A DNA stretch of 64,000 nucleotides from Ruminococcus sp. zg-924 (lineage in GTDB: Bacteria; Bacillota; Clostridia; Oscillospirales; Acutalibacteraceae), in NCBI RefSeq assembly GCF_024433635.1, contig NZ_WNJZ01000009.1:1-64000 (forward strand), written 5' to 3'. The translations under genes were made by a program, and so were the position numbers. Below, one piece after another: positions 1 to 7,449 of the stretch (position 1 is its first letter; each line of letters opens with the position of its first letter). Under the pieces are notes generated by a model, which did not search any database, was not told the origin of the DNA, and saw only the letters and a list, made by a program, of their open reading frames with translations.

Positions 1-81
1 ATGGTGTTCTCGCATATCCATTATAACACCTATTTTGAATTCTGCACTATATACTTTGTTTTTTCTTCCTGTTTTACCCAT
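1..81 (-). CDS. IS3-like transposase OrfA, 5' end only
   Basis: A reading frame starts with ATG at 81 and runs off the window edge after 27 codons. Its N-terminus (MGKTGRKNKVYSAEFK...) is Lys/Arg rich and contains the YSAEFK motif seen at the start of the helix-turn-helix OrfA of IS3/IS150-type transposases. A GGAGG ribosome binding site lies 11 bases upstream, and just outside that is an IS-end-like sequence (103-122). The rest of the element is not visible, so whether it is intact cannot be judged. The family is inferred from the short N-terminus and the end sequence. Confidence 0.6.
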   Translation of the reverse strand, partial: MGKTGRKNKVYSAEFKIGVIMDMREHH

Positions 82-102
82 AAAAATATGCACCTCCAAA
101 AG

Positions 103-122
103 TGTCTAACTTTTGGGGTGCA
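103..122 (-). repeat. probable terminal inverted repeat of the IS3-like element
   Basis: Read on the minus strand this is TGCACCCCAAAAGTTAGACA, closely resembling IS3/IS150-type ends (TG..CCCC.AAAGTTAGAC). It lies just upstream of the OrfA start. The element therefore probably ends near 122, and the following bases are host DNA. The other end is outside the window. Confidence 0.55.
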
Positions 123-171
123 TATCACACTTGAAGTGTCCCTTTTGAAATGCAGTTAGCTTTTTAGCACA

Positions 172-999
172 TTACAATAGATTTTCCGTAGCTTCAGGAA
201 AAGTAATATCAACCTGCGGCTGAGTCGGTGCATCAGTTATCGGTATAGTCGGCGCATCAGTTTCTGGTATTGTCGGTGGCTCCGTCTGGGGTTCAGTCTG
301 AGGTTCGGTTTGCGGTTGAGTCGGTTCGTCTGTTGTCGGCTCTGTCGGCTCAAAAGTTGGTGCTTCTGTTTCAGACTGTGATTCGGCTTGTGTTTCAGAT
401 ACTGATGTAACAGCTGTCGGCGTTGTTGGGGAATTATTTCCGTTTTTATTTCCCATAAATGCGAATACAAAAACCACTGTTGCTATCACAACAACTGCTG
501 CAACAATTGCAGTTACAATGATAGGAGCTTTACCGCTCTTCTTTTTATTTACCGGCTGTGAGCGTGTATACGGCGAAGGAGTCGGCGTGTATTCCTCCTC
601 AATAGGGGAATCGTAGCCGTCATTATATCTTGATACATCATATCCGCAATACGGACAAACACTCCGGCCCTTATTAAGCGGTTGATTGCAGTTAGGGCAA
701 ACCTTCCTTATGTATGGTTCTTTCTGCTTGTTTTCTCTTTTAGGGGTGTTGCTCGTGTTTTTCACTGTGGTGCTTTGCGTGTTTTCAATAGTAGACTGCG
801 AGTGACTGTAAATGTTGTTGTCGGAGCTGTCATCGCTGAAGTTATGCACGGCTGAGAAATCAATCGGGTTTTCGTCAAAGTCATCGTCAAAGTAGCCGTC
901 ATTATATTCACTCTTATCTTCCTCAACTCGTGTACCGCAGTTAGAGCAATATTTCTCGCCTTCCTTAATTGCGGCGTTGCAATTGCTGCAAAATCTCAT
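172..999 (-). CDS. zinc-ribbon membrane protein with Pro/Thr/Glu-rich tail
   Basis: Predicted 275-residue protein of unknown function. An N-terminal zinc ribbon (C4, C7, C18, C21) is followed by an acidic/polar linker, then a second CPNC...CPYC ribbon near residues 101-118 and one transmembrane helix near 158-183. The C-terminal domain is low-complexity, rich in Thr, Pro, Glu and Gln with a repeated PQTE unit, and probably lies outside the membrane. The start at 999 was chosen because AAGGAAGG is well spaced from that ATG; an upstream in-frame ATG at 1008 would overlap the ribosome binding site. Double zinc-ribbon plus single-TM proteins are common in Clostridia, but their role is not established. 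A consensus promoter lies just upstream. Confidence 0.85.
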   Translation of the reverse strand: MRFCSNCNAAIKEGEKYCSNCGTRVEEDKSEYNDGYFDDDFDENPIDFSAVHNFSDDSSDNNIYSHSQSTIENTQSTTVKNTSNTPKRENKQKEPYIRKVCPNCNQPLNKGRSVCPYCGYDVSRYNDGYDSPIEEEYTPTPSPYTRSQPVNKKKSGKAPIIVTAIVAAVVVIATVVFVFAFMGNKNGNNSPTTPTAVTSVSETQAESQSETEAPTFEPTEPTTDEPTQPQTEPQTEPQTEPPTIPETDAPTIPITDAPTQPQVDITFPEATENLL

Positions 1000-1033
1000 A
1001 TATACCATTCCTTCCTTTGGTGTGCTATATTTA

Positions 1034-1062
1034 AATATACACTTTATTTTCCTGTGTGTCAA
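1034..1062 (-). promoter_or_regulatory. sigma-A-type promoter of the zinc-ribbon gene
   Basis: On the minus strand, TTGACA (1062-1057), a 17-base spacer and TATATT (1039-1034) lie about 35 bases upstream of the start codon. Confidence 0.7.
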
Positions 1063-1110
1063 ACAGAATAATGTCAAAAGAATGTAGTGCTAATTAAAGC
1101 AAATTTATTC

Positions 1111-1139
1111 TTGACAAATTTCAACGTTTATTGTATAAT
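1111..1139 (+). promoter_or_regulatory. promoter of tRNA-Gly
   Basis: TTGACA at 1111-1116, a 17-base spacer and TATAAT at 1134-1139: both boxes match consensus exactly. The tRNA begins 22 bases downstream, as expected for a strong stable-RNA promoter. Confidence 0.85.
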
Positions 1140-1161
1140 ATTCAGAGTAATCACGCCACTT

Positions 1162-1237
1162 GCGGATGTAGCTCATCTGGTAGAGCGCCACCTTGCCAAG
1201 GTGGAGGTAGCGAGTTCGAGCCTCGTCATCCGCTCCA
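1162..1237 (+). tRNA. tRNA-Gly(GCC)
   Basis: A 76-base cloverleaf. The acceptor stem GCGGATG pairs with CATCCGC, the anticodon stem-loop CCACC-TTGCCAA-GGTGG carries the GCC anticodon, and the T arm holds GTTCGAGCC. The 3' CCA is encoded (1235-1237). It has its own consensus promoter and is followed by a hairpin terminator, so it is a single-gene transcription unit. Confidence 0.97.
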
Positions 1238-1250
1238 TATTTCATTTGAC

Positions 1251-1278
1251 GGATAGAGCTTGCTCTATCCTATTTTTA
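1251..1278 (+). terminator. intrinsic terminator after tRNA-Gly
   Basis: A perfect 9-bp stem GGATAGAGC/GCTCTATCC with a 2-base loop, followed by TATTTTTA. It separates the tRNA from the PHP gene. Confidence 0.75.
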
Positions 1279-1299
1279 TACGATAAAGGAGGGGTAAAA

Positions 1300-2130
1300 A
1301 TGGCGGCAGATTTGCATTGCCACACAAAATTATCGGACGGAAGCGTTCCCGTTGACGAGCTAATTACGCTTGCAAAGGGCAGTGGTCTTACTGCGATAGC
1401 ACTTACCGACCACGATACATTCAGTGGAGTAAAAACGGCTCAGACTCTTGGAGCACAGGCGGGGCTTGAGGTTATTCCGGGCGCTGAAATATCCTGCTTT
1501 GACAATAAAAGGCACAGGCTTGTTCATATACTTTGTTATTATCCCGACAAGCCGGAAATGTTCGATTCACTATTTGACGCTATTGCAAAAAGCAGAAAAA
1601 AAGAGGTAACGATTGCCCTTGAAAAAATAATGAAGTATTATCCAATAACTCACGAAATGGTTCAGCGCAGAGCACAGGGCAGTGTTACAATCTTCAAACA
1701 GCACATTATGCATACACTGCTTGATGCCGGCTATACAGATAAAATCTACGGTGAGCTTTATAAGGAGCTGTTTGGCTACAAAACAGGAATAGCAAGAACG
1801 AATATCGAATATCCCGACGCTTTTGAAATACTTGATATGATTCATAAGTCCGGTGCGGTTGCCGTTCTGGCTCATCCGTCTGTCTACGATTCTCTTGACC
1901 TTTTGCCTGAGCTTGCCGAAAAGGGACTTGACGGAGTAGAATATAATTTCCCACGCAGAAAACCCGGTGAAGATAAAGTTCTTGACGATATTGTAAAGAA
2001 TTATGATTTAATCAAAACAGGCGGCACAGATTTTCACGGTGGCAGTACAAGCCAAGTTCATCCTATTGGTACCTGTACAACAGATGAAGGGCAGCTGTTA
2101 AAACTTAAGAAACTAAAAAATATTATTTGA
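1300..2130 (+). CDS. PHP-domain phosphoesterase (TrpH/YciV-like)
   Basis: A 276-residue PHP-domain metal-dependent phosphoesterase. The N-terminal DLHCHTKLSDGS (H6, H8) is followed by LTDHDT, GAEIS, LAHPS and GTDFHGG, which are the metal-binding His/Asp/Glu set of the family. The closest known type is the TrpH/YciV/RNase AM group, which acts on short oligonucleotides or nucleotide phosphates; substrate assignment here is inference. The ATG at 1300 was chosen because AAAGGAGGGG lies 5 bases upstream and the family begins at the HxH motif. The longer frame opens across the tRNA and is not credible. A TSCPD protein follows 14 bases downstream and is probably co-transcribed. Confidence 0.88.
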   Translation: MAADLHCHTKLSDGSVPVDELITLAKGSGLTAIALTDHDTFSGVKTAQTLGAQAGLEVIPGAEISCFDNKRHRLVHILCYYPDKPEMFDSLFDAIAKSRKKEVTIALEKIMKYYPITHEMVQRRAQGSVTIFKQHIMHTLLDAGYTDKIYGELYKELFGYKTGIARTNIEYPDAFEILDMIHKSGAVAVLAHPSVYDSLDLLPELAEKGLDGVEYNFPRRKPGEDKVLDDIVKNYDLIKTGGTDFHGGSTSQVHPIGTCTTDEGQLLKLKKLKNII

Positions 2131-2144
2131 TAGGAGAATGCAAT

Positions 2145-2402
2145 ATGAAATTTAAGTATAGTCCGAGAGGCGTATGCTCACAAGTAATTGAGCTTGATAT
2201 GGAAGGTAATATAATTAAGAACGTAAAATTCTACGGCGGATGTAACGGTAACCTTAAGGGTATTGGTTCTCTCGTTCAGGGAATGAAGGCAGAGGAGGTT
2301 ATCAAACGCTGCGAAGGTATTTGCTGCGGAATGAAATCAACCTCTTGTCCGGATCAGCTTGCAAAGGCGCTGCAACAGTATCTTGCAAGCAACCACGAAT
2401 AA
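2145..2402 (+). CDS. TSCPD-domain protein (TIGR03905-like)
   Basis: An 85-residue small protein containing the TSCPD motif (K-S-TSCPDQLAKAL) and conserved cysteines (GVCSQVI, GGCNGN, CEGICCGMK). Stand-alone TSCPD proteins of this length are frequent in Clostridia and resemble the C-terminal cysteine-rich domain of vitamin B12-dependent ribonucleotide reductase. Their function is not known; metal or nucleotide binding is likely. The ATG at 2145 has a TAGGAG site at the proper distance. It follows the PHP gene closely and ends before a terminator. Confidence 0.85.
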   Translation: MKFKYSPRGVCSQVIELDMEGNIIKNVKFYGGCNGNLKGIGSLVQGMKAEEVIKRCEGICCGMKSTSCPDQLAKALQQYLASNHE

Positions 2403-2419
2403 TAATTTGCTGTTTTTGG

Positions 2420-2460
2420 ATATCCTCTATTGTCTTGCAACATAGAGGATATTATTTTGT
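2420..2460 (+). terminator. terminator of the PHP-TSCPD unit
   Basis: A perfect 11-bp stem (ATATCCTCTAT with ATAGAGGATAT), an 11-base loop and a following TATTTTGTTT tract. Confidence 0.75.
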
Positions 2461-2553
2461 TTAAAGACCGTTTTATTGTACATTAATTGTGATATTATAC
2501 TGTTAAGCTAAAGAAAGCGCATAAATTAATCCGAGTAAAATGGAGGAGCAATT

Positions 2554-3285
2554 ATGAGCGGTAAATTCATGCTAACGCCGAATGACGGGAATAAGGCAGA
2601 AGAAAAAAACGAGAATAAGAAGAAAGCTGAATTTGATAAGGCAAAATTCGAATTAATATCTGCTGTTGCAATAATGTTCTTTGCAGGCGGAGCGTATATA
2701 TTTTTTGCATACTTAATTGTTCGCATACTTTTTGAAGATTTGGATGAAAACAGCGCAACAGGCTTTGTTCGCTTTGTTATTATTGCGGTAATAACAATAG
2801 TCGGAATTTTAGGTCTGTTTGGCACTGTCACAGGTGTCACCGGAAGCTACAGAGAATATAGAGAAAAACGCAGTGCGTATTTTAATTCTGCGTCAAATTC
2901 TGATGAAACAGCGGCTAAAATCAGCAGTAATATGTTTATTAAGATACTCATTATTGGCGTCGCTATTACATTGATATTTGTTGTTTTTATTAGCATATAT
3001 TCAAATAAATTAGATACAATTCATCAAGAAAAAGAGCATGCCGATTCAACGGTGAGCAACATACTCAAATCTCACAGCAATTCATCGACTTCTTCGTATT
3101 ATCAATATCATTCAAGCAGTAAATCCTCGTCAAGCTATAAGCCGAACAAAAGCAGTAAATCCTCTTCAGGCGATGACCCGTTCAATGCAAAAGACTATTG
3201 TGACCCCGATGATTTTTACCATGATTATTATGATGATTTTTACGATTATGAGGACGCTGAGGATTATTATTATGAACATCAATAA
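2554..3285 (+). CDS. three-helix membrane protein with Asp/Tyr-rich tail
   Basis: A 243-residue protein not recognised as a named family. A short charged N-terminus precedes two hydrophobic segments (about residues 33-57 and 70-93) and a third (about 129-151). The C-terminal 90 residues are Ser-rich (runs of SSS) and end in an unusual acidic aromatic tail built of Asp, Tyr and His. The tail has the look of a metal- or partner-binding segment, but that is only a guess. A GGAGG site precedes the ATG. It appears monocistronic. Confidence 0.75.
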   Translation: MSGKFMLTPNDGNKAEEKNENKKKAEFDKAKFELISAVAIMFFAGGAYIFFAYLIVRILFEDLDENSATGFVRFVIIAVITIVGILGLFGTVTGVTGSYREYREKRSAYFNSASNSDETAAKISSNMFIKILIIGVAITLIFVVFISIYSNKLDTIHQEKEHADSTVSNILKSHSNSSTSSYYQYHSSSKSSSSYKPNKSSKSSSGDDPFNAKDYCDPDDFYHDYYDDFYDYEDAEDYYYEHQ

Positions 3286-3288
3286 AAT

Positions 3289-3321
3289 ACGCTCCTCTTG
3301 CATAAGAATACAGAGGAGCGT
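3289..3321. terminator. bidirectional terminator between convergent genes
   Basis: A 10-bp stem ACGCTCCTCT/AGAGGAGCGT. The minus-strand product is followed by ATTTTATT and serves mntP; on the plus strand it closes the upstream membrane-protein gene. Confidence 0.7.
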
Positions 3322-3324
3322 GCT

Positions 3325-3891
3325 TTAAAAGCTAATTATGCCAAGGTGTTCAAGCAGTATTTTAACACCCATCAAAATCAATATCACACCGCCGGCGATT
3401 TCAGCCTTGTTCTTGAATTTTGTCCCGAAAAGGCTTCCGAGTTTTATTCCGACAGATGAGAAGATAAAGGTTATTATACCGATAAATATTACGGCATACC
3501 ATATGTTTACGTCAAGGAAAGCGAATGTGATTCCTGCCGCAAGTGCGTCAATGCTTGTTGCGACTGCCAAAAGAAGCATATTTTTTGCGTCCATTGCCGA
3601 ATCAGTTGACTCCTCCTCGTCGGAGAGTGCTTCCTTAATCATTTTTGCTCCAAGCAGGAACAGAAGCACAAAGGCTATCCAATGGTCAAATGCGGATATG
3701 TAGTCCTTGAACCAGTAGCCACAGAAAAAGCCAATTGTCGGCATAAGCGCCTGAAATCCTCCAAACCAGAGTCCGGCCTTTACACTGTGTCTAAGCCGTA
3801 CATTCTTAAGCGCAAGACCCTTGCATATCGAAACTGCGAAGGCGTCCATTGACAATCCAACAGCAATAAAAAATAACTCTAAAATGCCCAG
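3325..3891 (-). CDS. mntP: MntP-type manganese efflux pump, non-AUG start
   Basis: A six-helix inner-membrane exporter of the MntP family. The hallmark LSMDAFAVSICKG is present near the N-terminus, and ATSIDALAAGI repeats the same pattern in the second half, as expected for this internally duplicated family. The first ATG (3849) would remove the first transmembrane helix. The same frame continues upstream without a stop through GILELFFIAVG, the normal family N-terminus, to a CTG at 3891 preceded by AGAAGGGA at about 10 bases. That start gives 188 residues, the usual family length. A TTG at 3855 is the only standard alternative and is too short. A consensus promoter lies 37 bases further upstream. 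No Mn riboswitch (yybP-ykoY) is obvious. Family call is firm; the CTG start is inference. Confidence 0.85.
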   Translation of the reverse strand: MGILELFFIAVGLSMDAFAVSICKGLALKNVRLRHSVKAGLWFGGFQALMPTIGFFCGYWFKDYISAFDHWIAFVLLFLLGAKMIKEALSDEEESTDSAMDAKNMLLLAVATSIDALAAGITFAFLDVNIWYAVIFIGIITFIFSSVGIKLGSLFGTKFKNKAEIAGGVILILMGVKILLEHLGIISF

Positions 3892-3927
3892 CTTTATACA
3901 TTCCCTTCTGATATACGTGTGAATTAC

Positions 3928-3956
3928 ATTTTACCTATTTTGTATCATGGTGTCAA
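3928..3956 (-). promoter_or_regulatory. promoter of mntP
   Basis: On the minus strand, TTGACA (3956-3951), 17 bases, then TAAAAT (3933-3928). The resulting leader would be only about 30 bases before the CTG, so the transcript cannot begin much further upstream. Confidence 0.7.
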
Positions 3957-3983
3957 TAGGCACTATAAGTTTATATAAAATTA

Positions 3984-4012
3984 TTGAAATTTCGATTGTT
4001 AAATGATATAAT
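3984..4012 (+). promoter_or_regulatory. promoter of the 67-residue protein gene
   Basis: TTGAAA, a 17-base spacer and TATAAT, with the start codon 30 bases downstream behind an AGGAGG site. Confidence 0.75.
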
Positions 4013-4041
4013 ATCAACATAAAACATAGGAGGTTTATGAA

Positions 4042-4245
4042 ATGAAGTTGAAAAAAATTCTTATTCCTTTATTTTCCCTTTTAGCAATAATAATGTCGGC
4101 GGTTACAGCCTCAGCAGCTAATGCAGAAAAAGCTGTAACACCCACAGGTGATGAAACAAATGTGTTTTTGATTGTTGCAATTCTTGTAGCCGCAGTCGCA
4201 GTTGCGGTTGTTGTAATTGTGCTTGGTAAAAAGAATAATAAATAA
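4042..4245 (+). CDS. small exported protein with sortase-like C-terminus
   Basis: A 67-residue protein. A basic N-terminus and hydrophobic core ending in TASA-ANA form a typical signal peptide. After about 20 residues comes TPTGDE, a hydrophobic helix (about residues 40-61) and a basic KKNNK tail. That order (TG motif, membrane helix, positive tail) mimics a sortase sorting signal, although a true LPxTG spacing is missing. With signal peptide and tail removed only about 15-20 residues remain, so a membrane hairpin peptide is the alternative. It has its own promoter and terminator, so it is a deliberate single-gene unit. Function unknown. Confidence 0.75.
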   Translation: MKLKKILIPLFSLLAIIMSAVTASAANAEKAVTPTGDETNVFLIVAILVAAVAVAVVVIVLGKKNNK

Positions 4246-4258
4246 TTATCGGACTACG

Positions 4259-4281
4259 GGAACGGCTTAGCCGTTCCTTTT
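4259..4281 (+). terminator. intrinsic terminator
   Basis: GGAACGGC, a TTA loop and GCCGTTCC followed by TTTT. Confidence 0.8.
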
Positions 4282-4306
4282 CTAATTAAGAACAAGGCGT
4301 GATGAA

Positions 4307-5140
4307 ATGAACGAACAAGTTATATTGTCAAAAAACTGTAAGCTGATAGCCGGTAAAATGCCTTTTGCCCCAAAGACCGCTCTTGTACTCGGTTCCGGAC
4401 TGGGAGGACTTATTAAAGAAAATGATATTAAGTTCAGCATAGGCTATGACAAGCTTGAGGGTATGCCTGTATCAACTGTTGACGGGCACAACGGAAGGTT
4501 CGTTTTTGCAAGACTCGGCGGTGTTCCGGTTGTTGCAATGCAGGGGAGAGTTCATCTTTATGAGGGTTACACTGCGCAGGAGGTTGTTCGCCCGATACGC
4601 CTTATGGGTATGCTCGGAGCAAATAAGCTAATACTCACTAATGCGGTAGGCGGCATAAACAAAGCTTTTTCCTGCGGCGATTTGATGATCATAACTGACC
4701 ATATTTCAAGCTTTGTACCATCTCCGCTTATTGGTGAAAACTGTGATTTCCTCGGAACACGTTTTCCTGATATGAGCGAGGTGTATTCAAAAAATCTGCG
4801 TGCTGTTGCCCTGAGTTCTGCTGAAAATCTCGGTTTAAAGCTGAAACAGGGTGTGTTCGTCCAAACAACAGGCCCAAATTATGAAACGCCTGCCGAGATA
4901 AAAATGTATTCGCTTTTGGGTGCGGACGCAGTTGGAATGAGCACCGCTGTTGAAGCTATGGCGGCTGTGCATATGGGTATGTCGGTATGCGGTATAAGCC
5001 TTATAACAAATGCGGCGGCAGGTATAAGCGATAAGCCGCTGTCGCACAGTGAGGTTAAGCTTGAAGCTGATAAGGCGGCGCAGAAGCTTTCTAATCTCAT
5101 CATTGACATTATAAGCAATTTGGGTGAAATATATGACTGA
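4307..5140 (+). CDS. punA: purine nucleoside phosphorylase
   Basis: A 277-residue trimeric-type (PNP/MTAP family) phosphorylase that splits inosine and guanosine with phosphate to base and ribose-1-phosphate. The phosphate-binding GSGLGG lies at residues 29-34, with DGHNGR, MQGRVHLYEGY and TGPNYETPAEIKM further on, and a serine/asparagine pocket in ITNAAAG. The length is normal. Adenosine deaminase starts inside its last codons (ATG at 5133), so the two are translationally coupled. Adenosine deaminase makes inosine, which this enzyme then cleaves. Confidence 0.93.
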   Translation: MNEQVILSKNCKLIAGKMPFAPKTALVLGSGLGGLIKENDIKFSIGYDKLEGMPVSTVDGHNGRFVFARLGGVPVVAMQGRVHLYEGYTAQEVVRPIRLMGMLGANKLILTNAVGGINKAFSCGDLMIITDHISSFVPSPLIGENCDFLGTRFPDMSEVYSKNLRAVALSSAENLGLKLKQGVFVQTTGPNYETPAEIKMYSLLGADAVGMSTAVEAMAAVHMGMSVCGISLITNAAAGISDKPLSHSEVKLEADKAAQKLSNLIIDIISNLGEIYD

Positions 5141-6104
5141 TTTACACTTGCATCTTGACGGCTCTTTGCCGATAAAAACGATTATTAAGCTTGCAAGGCT
5201 GCAAAATATAACACTGCCGAGTGAGGACGAAAAAACGCTTAAAAAATACCTTACGGTAAGCCCGTCAGCGCAGAGCCTGAACGATTACCTCAAATGCTTT
5301 GATTTGCCGCTTGAGCTTCTGCAAAGTTGTGGGGCTGTTGAGCTTTCGGTGTATGAGCTTATATGCGAGCTGACAAGACAGGGGATAATATACAGCGAAA
5401 TCCGTTTTGCACCCCAACTGCACACAAGGCGGGGCTGTACTCAGCGCAAAATCATTGAAGCGGCAATCAAAGGACTTGAAAAAGCGGAAAGGGATTTTAA
5501 CACAAAATCAAACCTCATACTATGCGCTATGCGTGGAGGCAGTGATGAGGATAACCTGTTGACTGTCCGCCTTGCCGCTGAATATTTAAACTGCGGCGTG
5601 TGTGCTTTAGACCTTGCAGGAGCAGAGGCTTTGTACAAAACCGAGCTTTACAGCGGTGTTTTTGCACTTGCAAAACAGCTTGATATACCGTTTACAATCC
5701 ACGCAGGAGAAGCTGACGGGGCGCAAAGCGTGAAAGCAGCTGTTGACTTTGGTGCAAGGCGAATCGGACACGGTGTAGCGGCTGTAAATGATGTTGAGTT
5801 GATGTATGAAGTTAAGCGAAAAAATATTACAATAGAGTGCTGTACTACAAGCAATTTGCAGACAAGGGCGGTTGCAAGCCTTTCACAGCACCCTATTAAG
5901 GAATTCTTCAGGCTCGGAATCAACGTAACAGTAAACACCGACAATATGACAGTGTCGGACACCACAATAGATAAAGAGCTTTCAATTCTGTCAGAAATCA
6001 TACCCGATATTTCAAGAGAAACCCTTATGCGAAACGCCATAAACGCCGCATTTTTAAGTGAAAAAGAAAAGGCAGAGCTTCTGGAGAAGATTTCAAATAA
6101 ATAA
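5133..6104 (+). CDS. add: adenosine deaminase
   Basis: A 323-residue metal-dependent deaminase converting adenosine to inosine. The zinc-site set is present in order: HLHLDG near the N-terminus, HAGEADG, IGHGVAAV and NTDN. The ATG at 5133 overlaps the end of punA by 8 bases and has GGGTG six bases upstream; an in-frame GTG at 5124 is possible but poorly placed. The usual NTDDP motif reads NTDNMT here, so the second Asp is Asn. The more conserved first Asp is kept. Assignment as adenosine rather than adenine deaminase rests mainly on the punA neighbour. Confidence 0.9.
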   Translation: MTDLHLHLDGSLPIKTIIKLARLQNITLPSEDEKTLKKYLTVSPSAQSLNDYLKCFDLPLELLQSCGAVELSVYELICELTRQGIIYSEIRFAPQLHTRRGCTQRKIIEAAIKGLEKAERDFNTKSNLILCAMRGGSDEDNLLTVRLAAEYLNCGVCALDLAGAEALYKTELYSGVFALAKQLDIPFTIHAGEADGAQSVKAAVDFGARRIGHGVAAVNDVELMYEVKRKNITIECCTTSNLQTRAVASLSQHPIKEFFRLGINVTVNTDNMTVSDTTIDKELSILSEIIPDISRETLMRNAINAAFLSEKEKAELLEKISNK

Positions 6105-6124
6105 CAAATAAGCTTGGTGATAAT

Positions 6125-7387
6125 ATGAGTTTAGAGGCTGTTTTACTGATTATTCTTATTATATTGATTTTATGCTTTGGCGTTGGTTTGTACCTTGCTA
6201 TCAAAAAGCAAGGCGGAGAGCATTACTGCGATGGCGTTTCAAAAGAGCTGTCACAGATTGAAAACAGGCTGAATATGCTCGACAGTGCAAACAGCGCACT
6301 GCGACAGGAGCTTTCTTCAATAGTGCAGATAAGCGTGAAGAATATGGGTGATATTTTGTCGCAAAGTCAGAGCGAAAGGCTTGTACAGCTTGAAAACAGA
6401 CTAAAAACCTTTTCGCTTGAAAGCGAGCAAAAGCTTGAAAACATACGAGCGTCAATGGAGGTGCGACTTACAGACATTAAAAATGAAAACGCACGCTCAC
6501 TTGAACAAATGAGAAAAACAGTGGACGAGAACCTGCAAAAGACGCTTGAGGAAAAAATGAGCCGTTCCTTTGCTCTTGTAAACGAAAGACTTGAACAGGT
6601 TTATAAGGGACTGGGTGAAATGCAGAGCCTTGCAAACGGAGTGGGTGACCTTAAAAAGGTGCTGTCAAATGTAAAGACAAGAGGAATTATAGGGGAATTG
6701 CAATTAGGTGCAATTTTAAAGGAAGTTCTCTCTCCCGAACAGTACGAGGAAAATGCAATAACAAAAAAGGGCAGCAAAAACTATGTTGAGTTTGCAGTTA
6801 AGCTGCCGCAGGACAGCGGCGAGTTTATATATCTGCCGATAGATTCAAAGTTTCCGGGCGATACATACAGCGCACTGTGCGATGCCTATGACAGCGGTGA
6901 CAAACTGAGAATTGACGAGGCAAGAAAGCGCCTTCATGCAACGCTAAAGTCAGAGGCTAAGGACATCAGCGACAAATACCTTGACCCGCCGAATACAACG
7001 GATTTTGCAATAATGTTCCTGCCGTTTGAAGGCTTGTATGCCGAGGCGGTGAACAGCGGAATTGTTGAGCAGCTGCAAAGAAGCTATAAGGTGAATATTG
7101 CAGGGCCAAGCACAATGGCTGCACTTCTGAACAGCTTGCAAATGGGCTTTAAAACTCTTGCAGTTCAGAAGCAGAGCACTGAGGTGTGGAGAGTTCTCGG
7201 CAGCGTAAAGAGTGAATTTGACAAGTTCAACGATATTCTTGTGCTTACTCAGCAGAGAATTGAGCAGGCAAACGCAGAGCTTGACAAGCTTGTGGGAGTA
7301 AGAACAAGGCAGATAAGAAAGCGGCTGTCACAGCTTGACGAAATAGATATTCCTAAGTTTTCCGACAAAGCGGAAAATAACCAATAA
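6125..7387 (+). CDS. rmuC: DNA recombination protein RmuC
   Basis: A 420-residue protein. An N-terminal membrane anchor (about residues 4-26) leads into a long coiled coil (about 35-165) and the RmuC nuclease-like domain with LPIDSKFPGD and a C-terminal coiled coil. RmuC limits inversions and rearrangements at repeats, and its domain belongs to the PD-(D/E)XK-like group. It sits 20 bases after add and may be read from the same transcript. A hairpin that closes this unit also holds the sigG ribosome binding site. Confidence 0.92.
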   Translation: MSLEAVLLIILIILILCFGVGLYLAIKKQGGEHYCDGVSKELSQIENRLNMLDSANSALRQELSSIVQISVKNMGDILSQSQSERLVQLENRLKTFSLESEQKLENIRASMEVRLTDIKNENARSLEQMRKTVDENLQKTLEEKMSRSFALVNERLEQVYKGLGEMQSLANGVGDLKKVLSNVKTRGIIGELQLGAILKEVLSPEQYEENAITKKGSKNYVEFAVKLPQDSGEFIYLPIDSKFPGDTYSALCDAYDSGDKLRIDEARKRLHATLKSEAKDISDKYLDPPNTTDFAIMFLPFEGLYAEAVNSGIVEQLQRSYKVNIAGPSTMAALLNSLQMGFKTLAVQKQSTEVWRVLGSVKSEFDKFNDILVLTQQRIEQANAELDKLVGVRTRQIRKRLSQLDEIDIPKFSDKAENNQ

Positions 7388-7399
7388 AATGAATTTATT

Positions 7400-7447
7400 C
7401 CCCTTGTTAAGGCAATACTTGTTTTAAAGCCTTAACAAGGGGGATTT
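7400..7447 (+). promoter_or_regulatory. rmuC terminator hairpin that sequesters the sigG ribosome binding site
   Basis: A perfect 14-bp stem (7400-7413 with 7429-7442) with a 15-base loop is followed by GATTTTT. The 3' arm ends in AAGGGGG, which is also the only Shine-Dalgarno sequence for the sigG GTG at 7450 (6-base spacing). One element can therefore end rmuC transcription and hide the sigG initiation site in any read-through RNA. Confidence 0.7.
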
Positions 7448-7449
7448 TT

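Noticed and set aside
237-470. Open frame overlapping the zinc-ribbon gene tail
   Set aside because: It arises from the Pro/Thr/Glu repeat DNA read in another frame; Gln/Arg/Leu-rich with no ribosome binding site.
1087-1299. N-terminal extension of the PHP protein
   Set aside because: It would cross a perfect tRNA gene and its terminator; the ATG at 1300 has a strong ribosome binding site.
5648-6040. Minus-strand open frame inside add
   Set aside because: Shadow of a well-supported gene; no start signal and no protein-like motifs.
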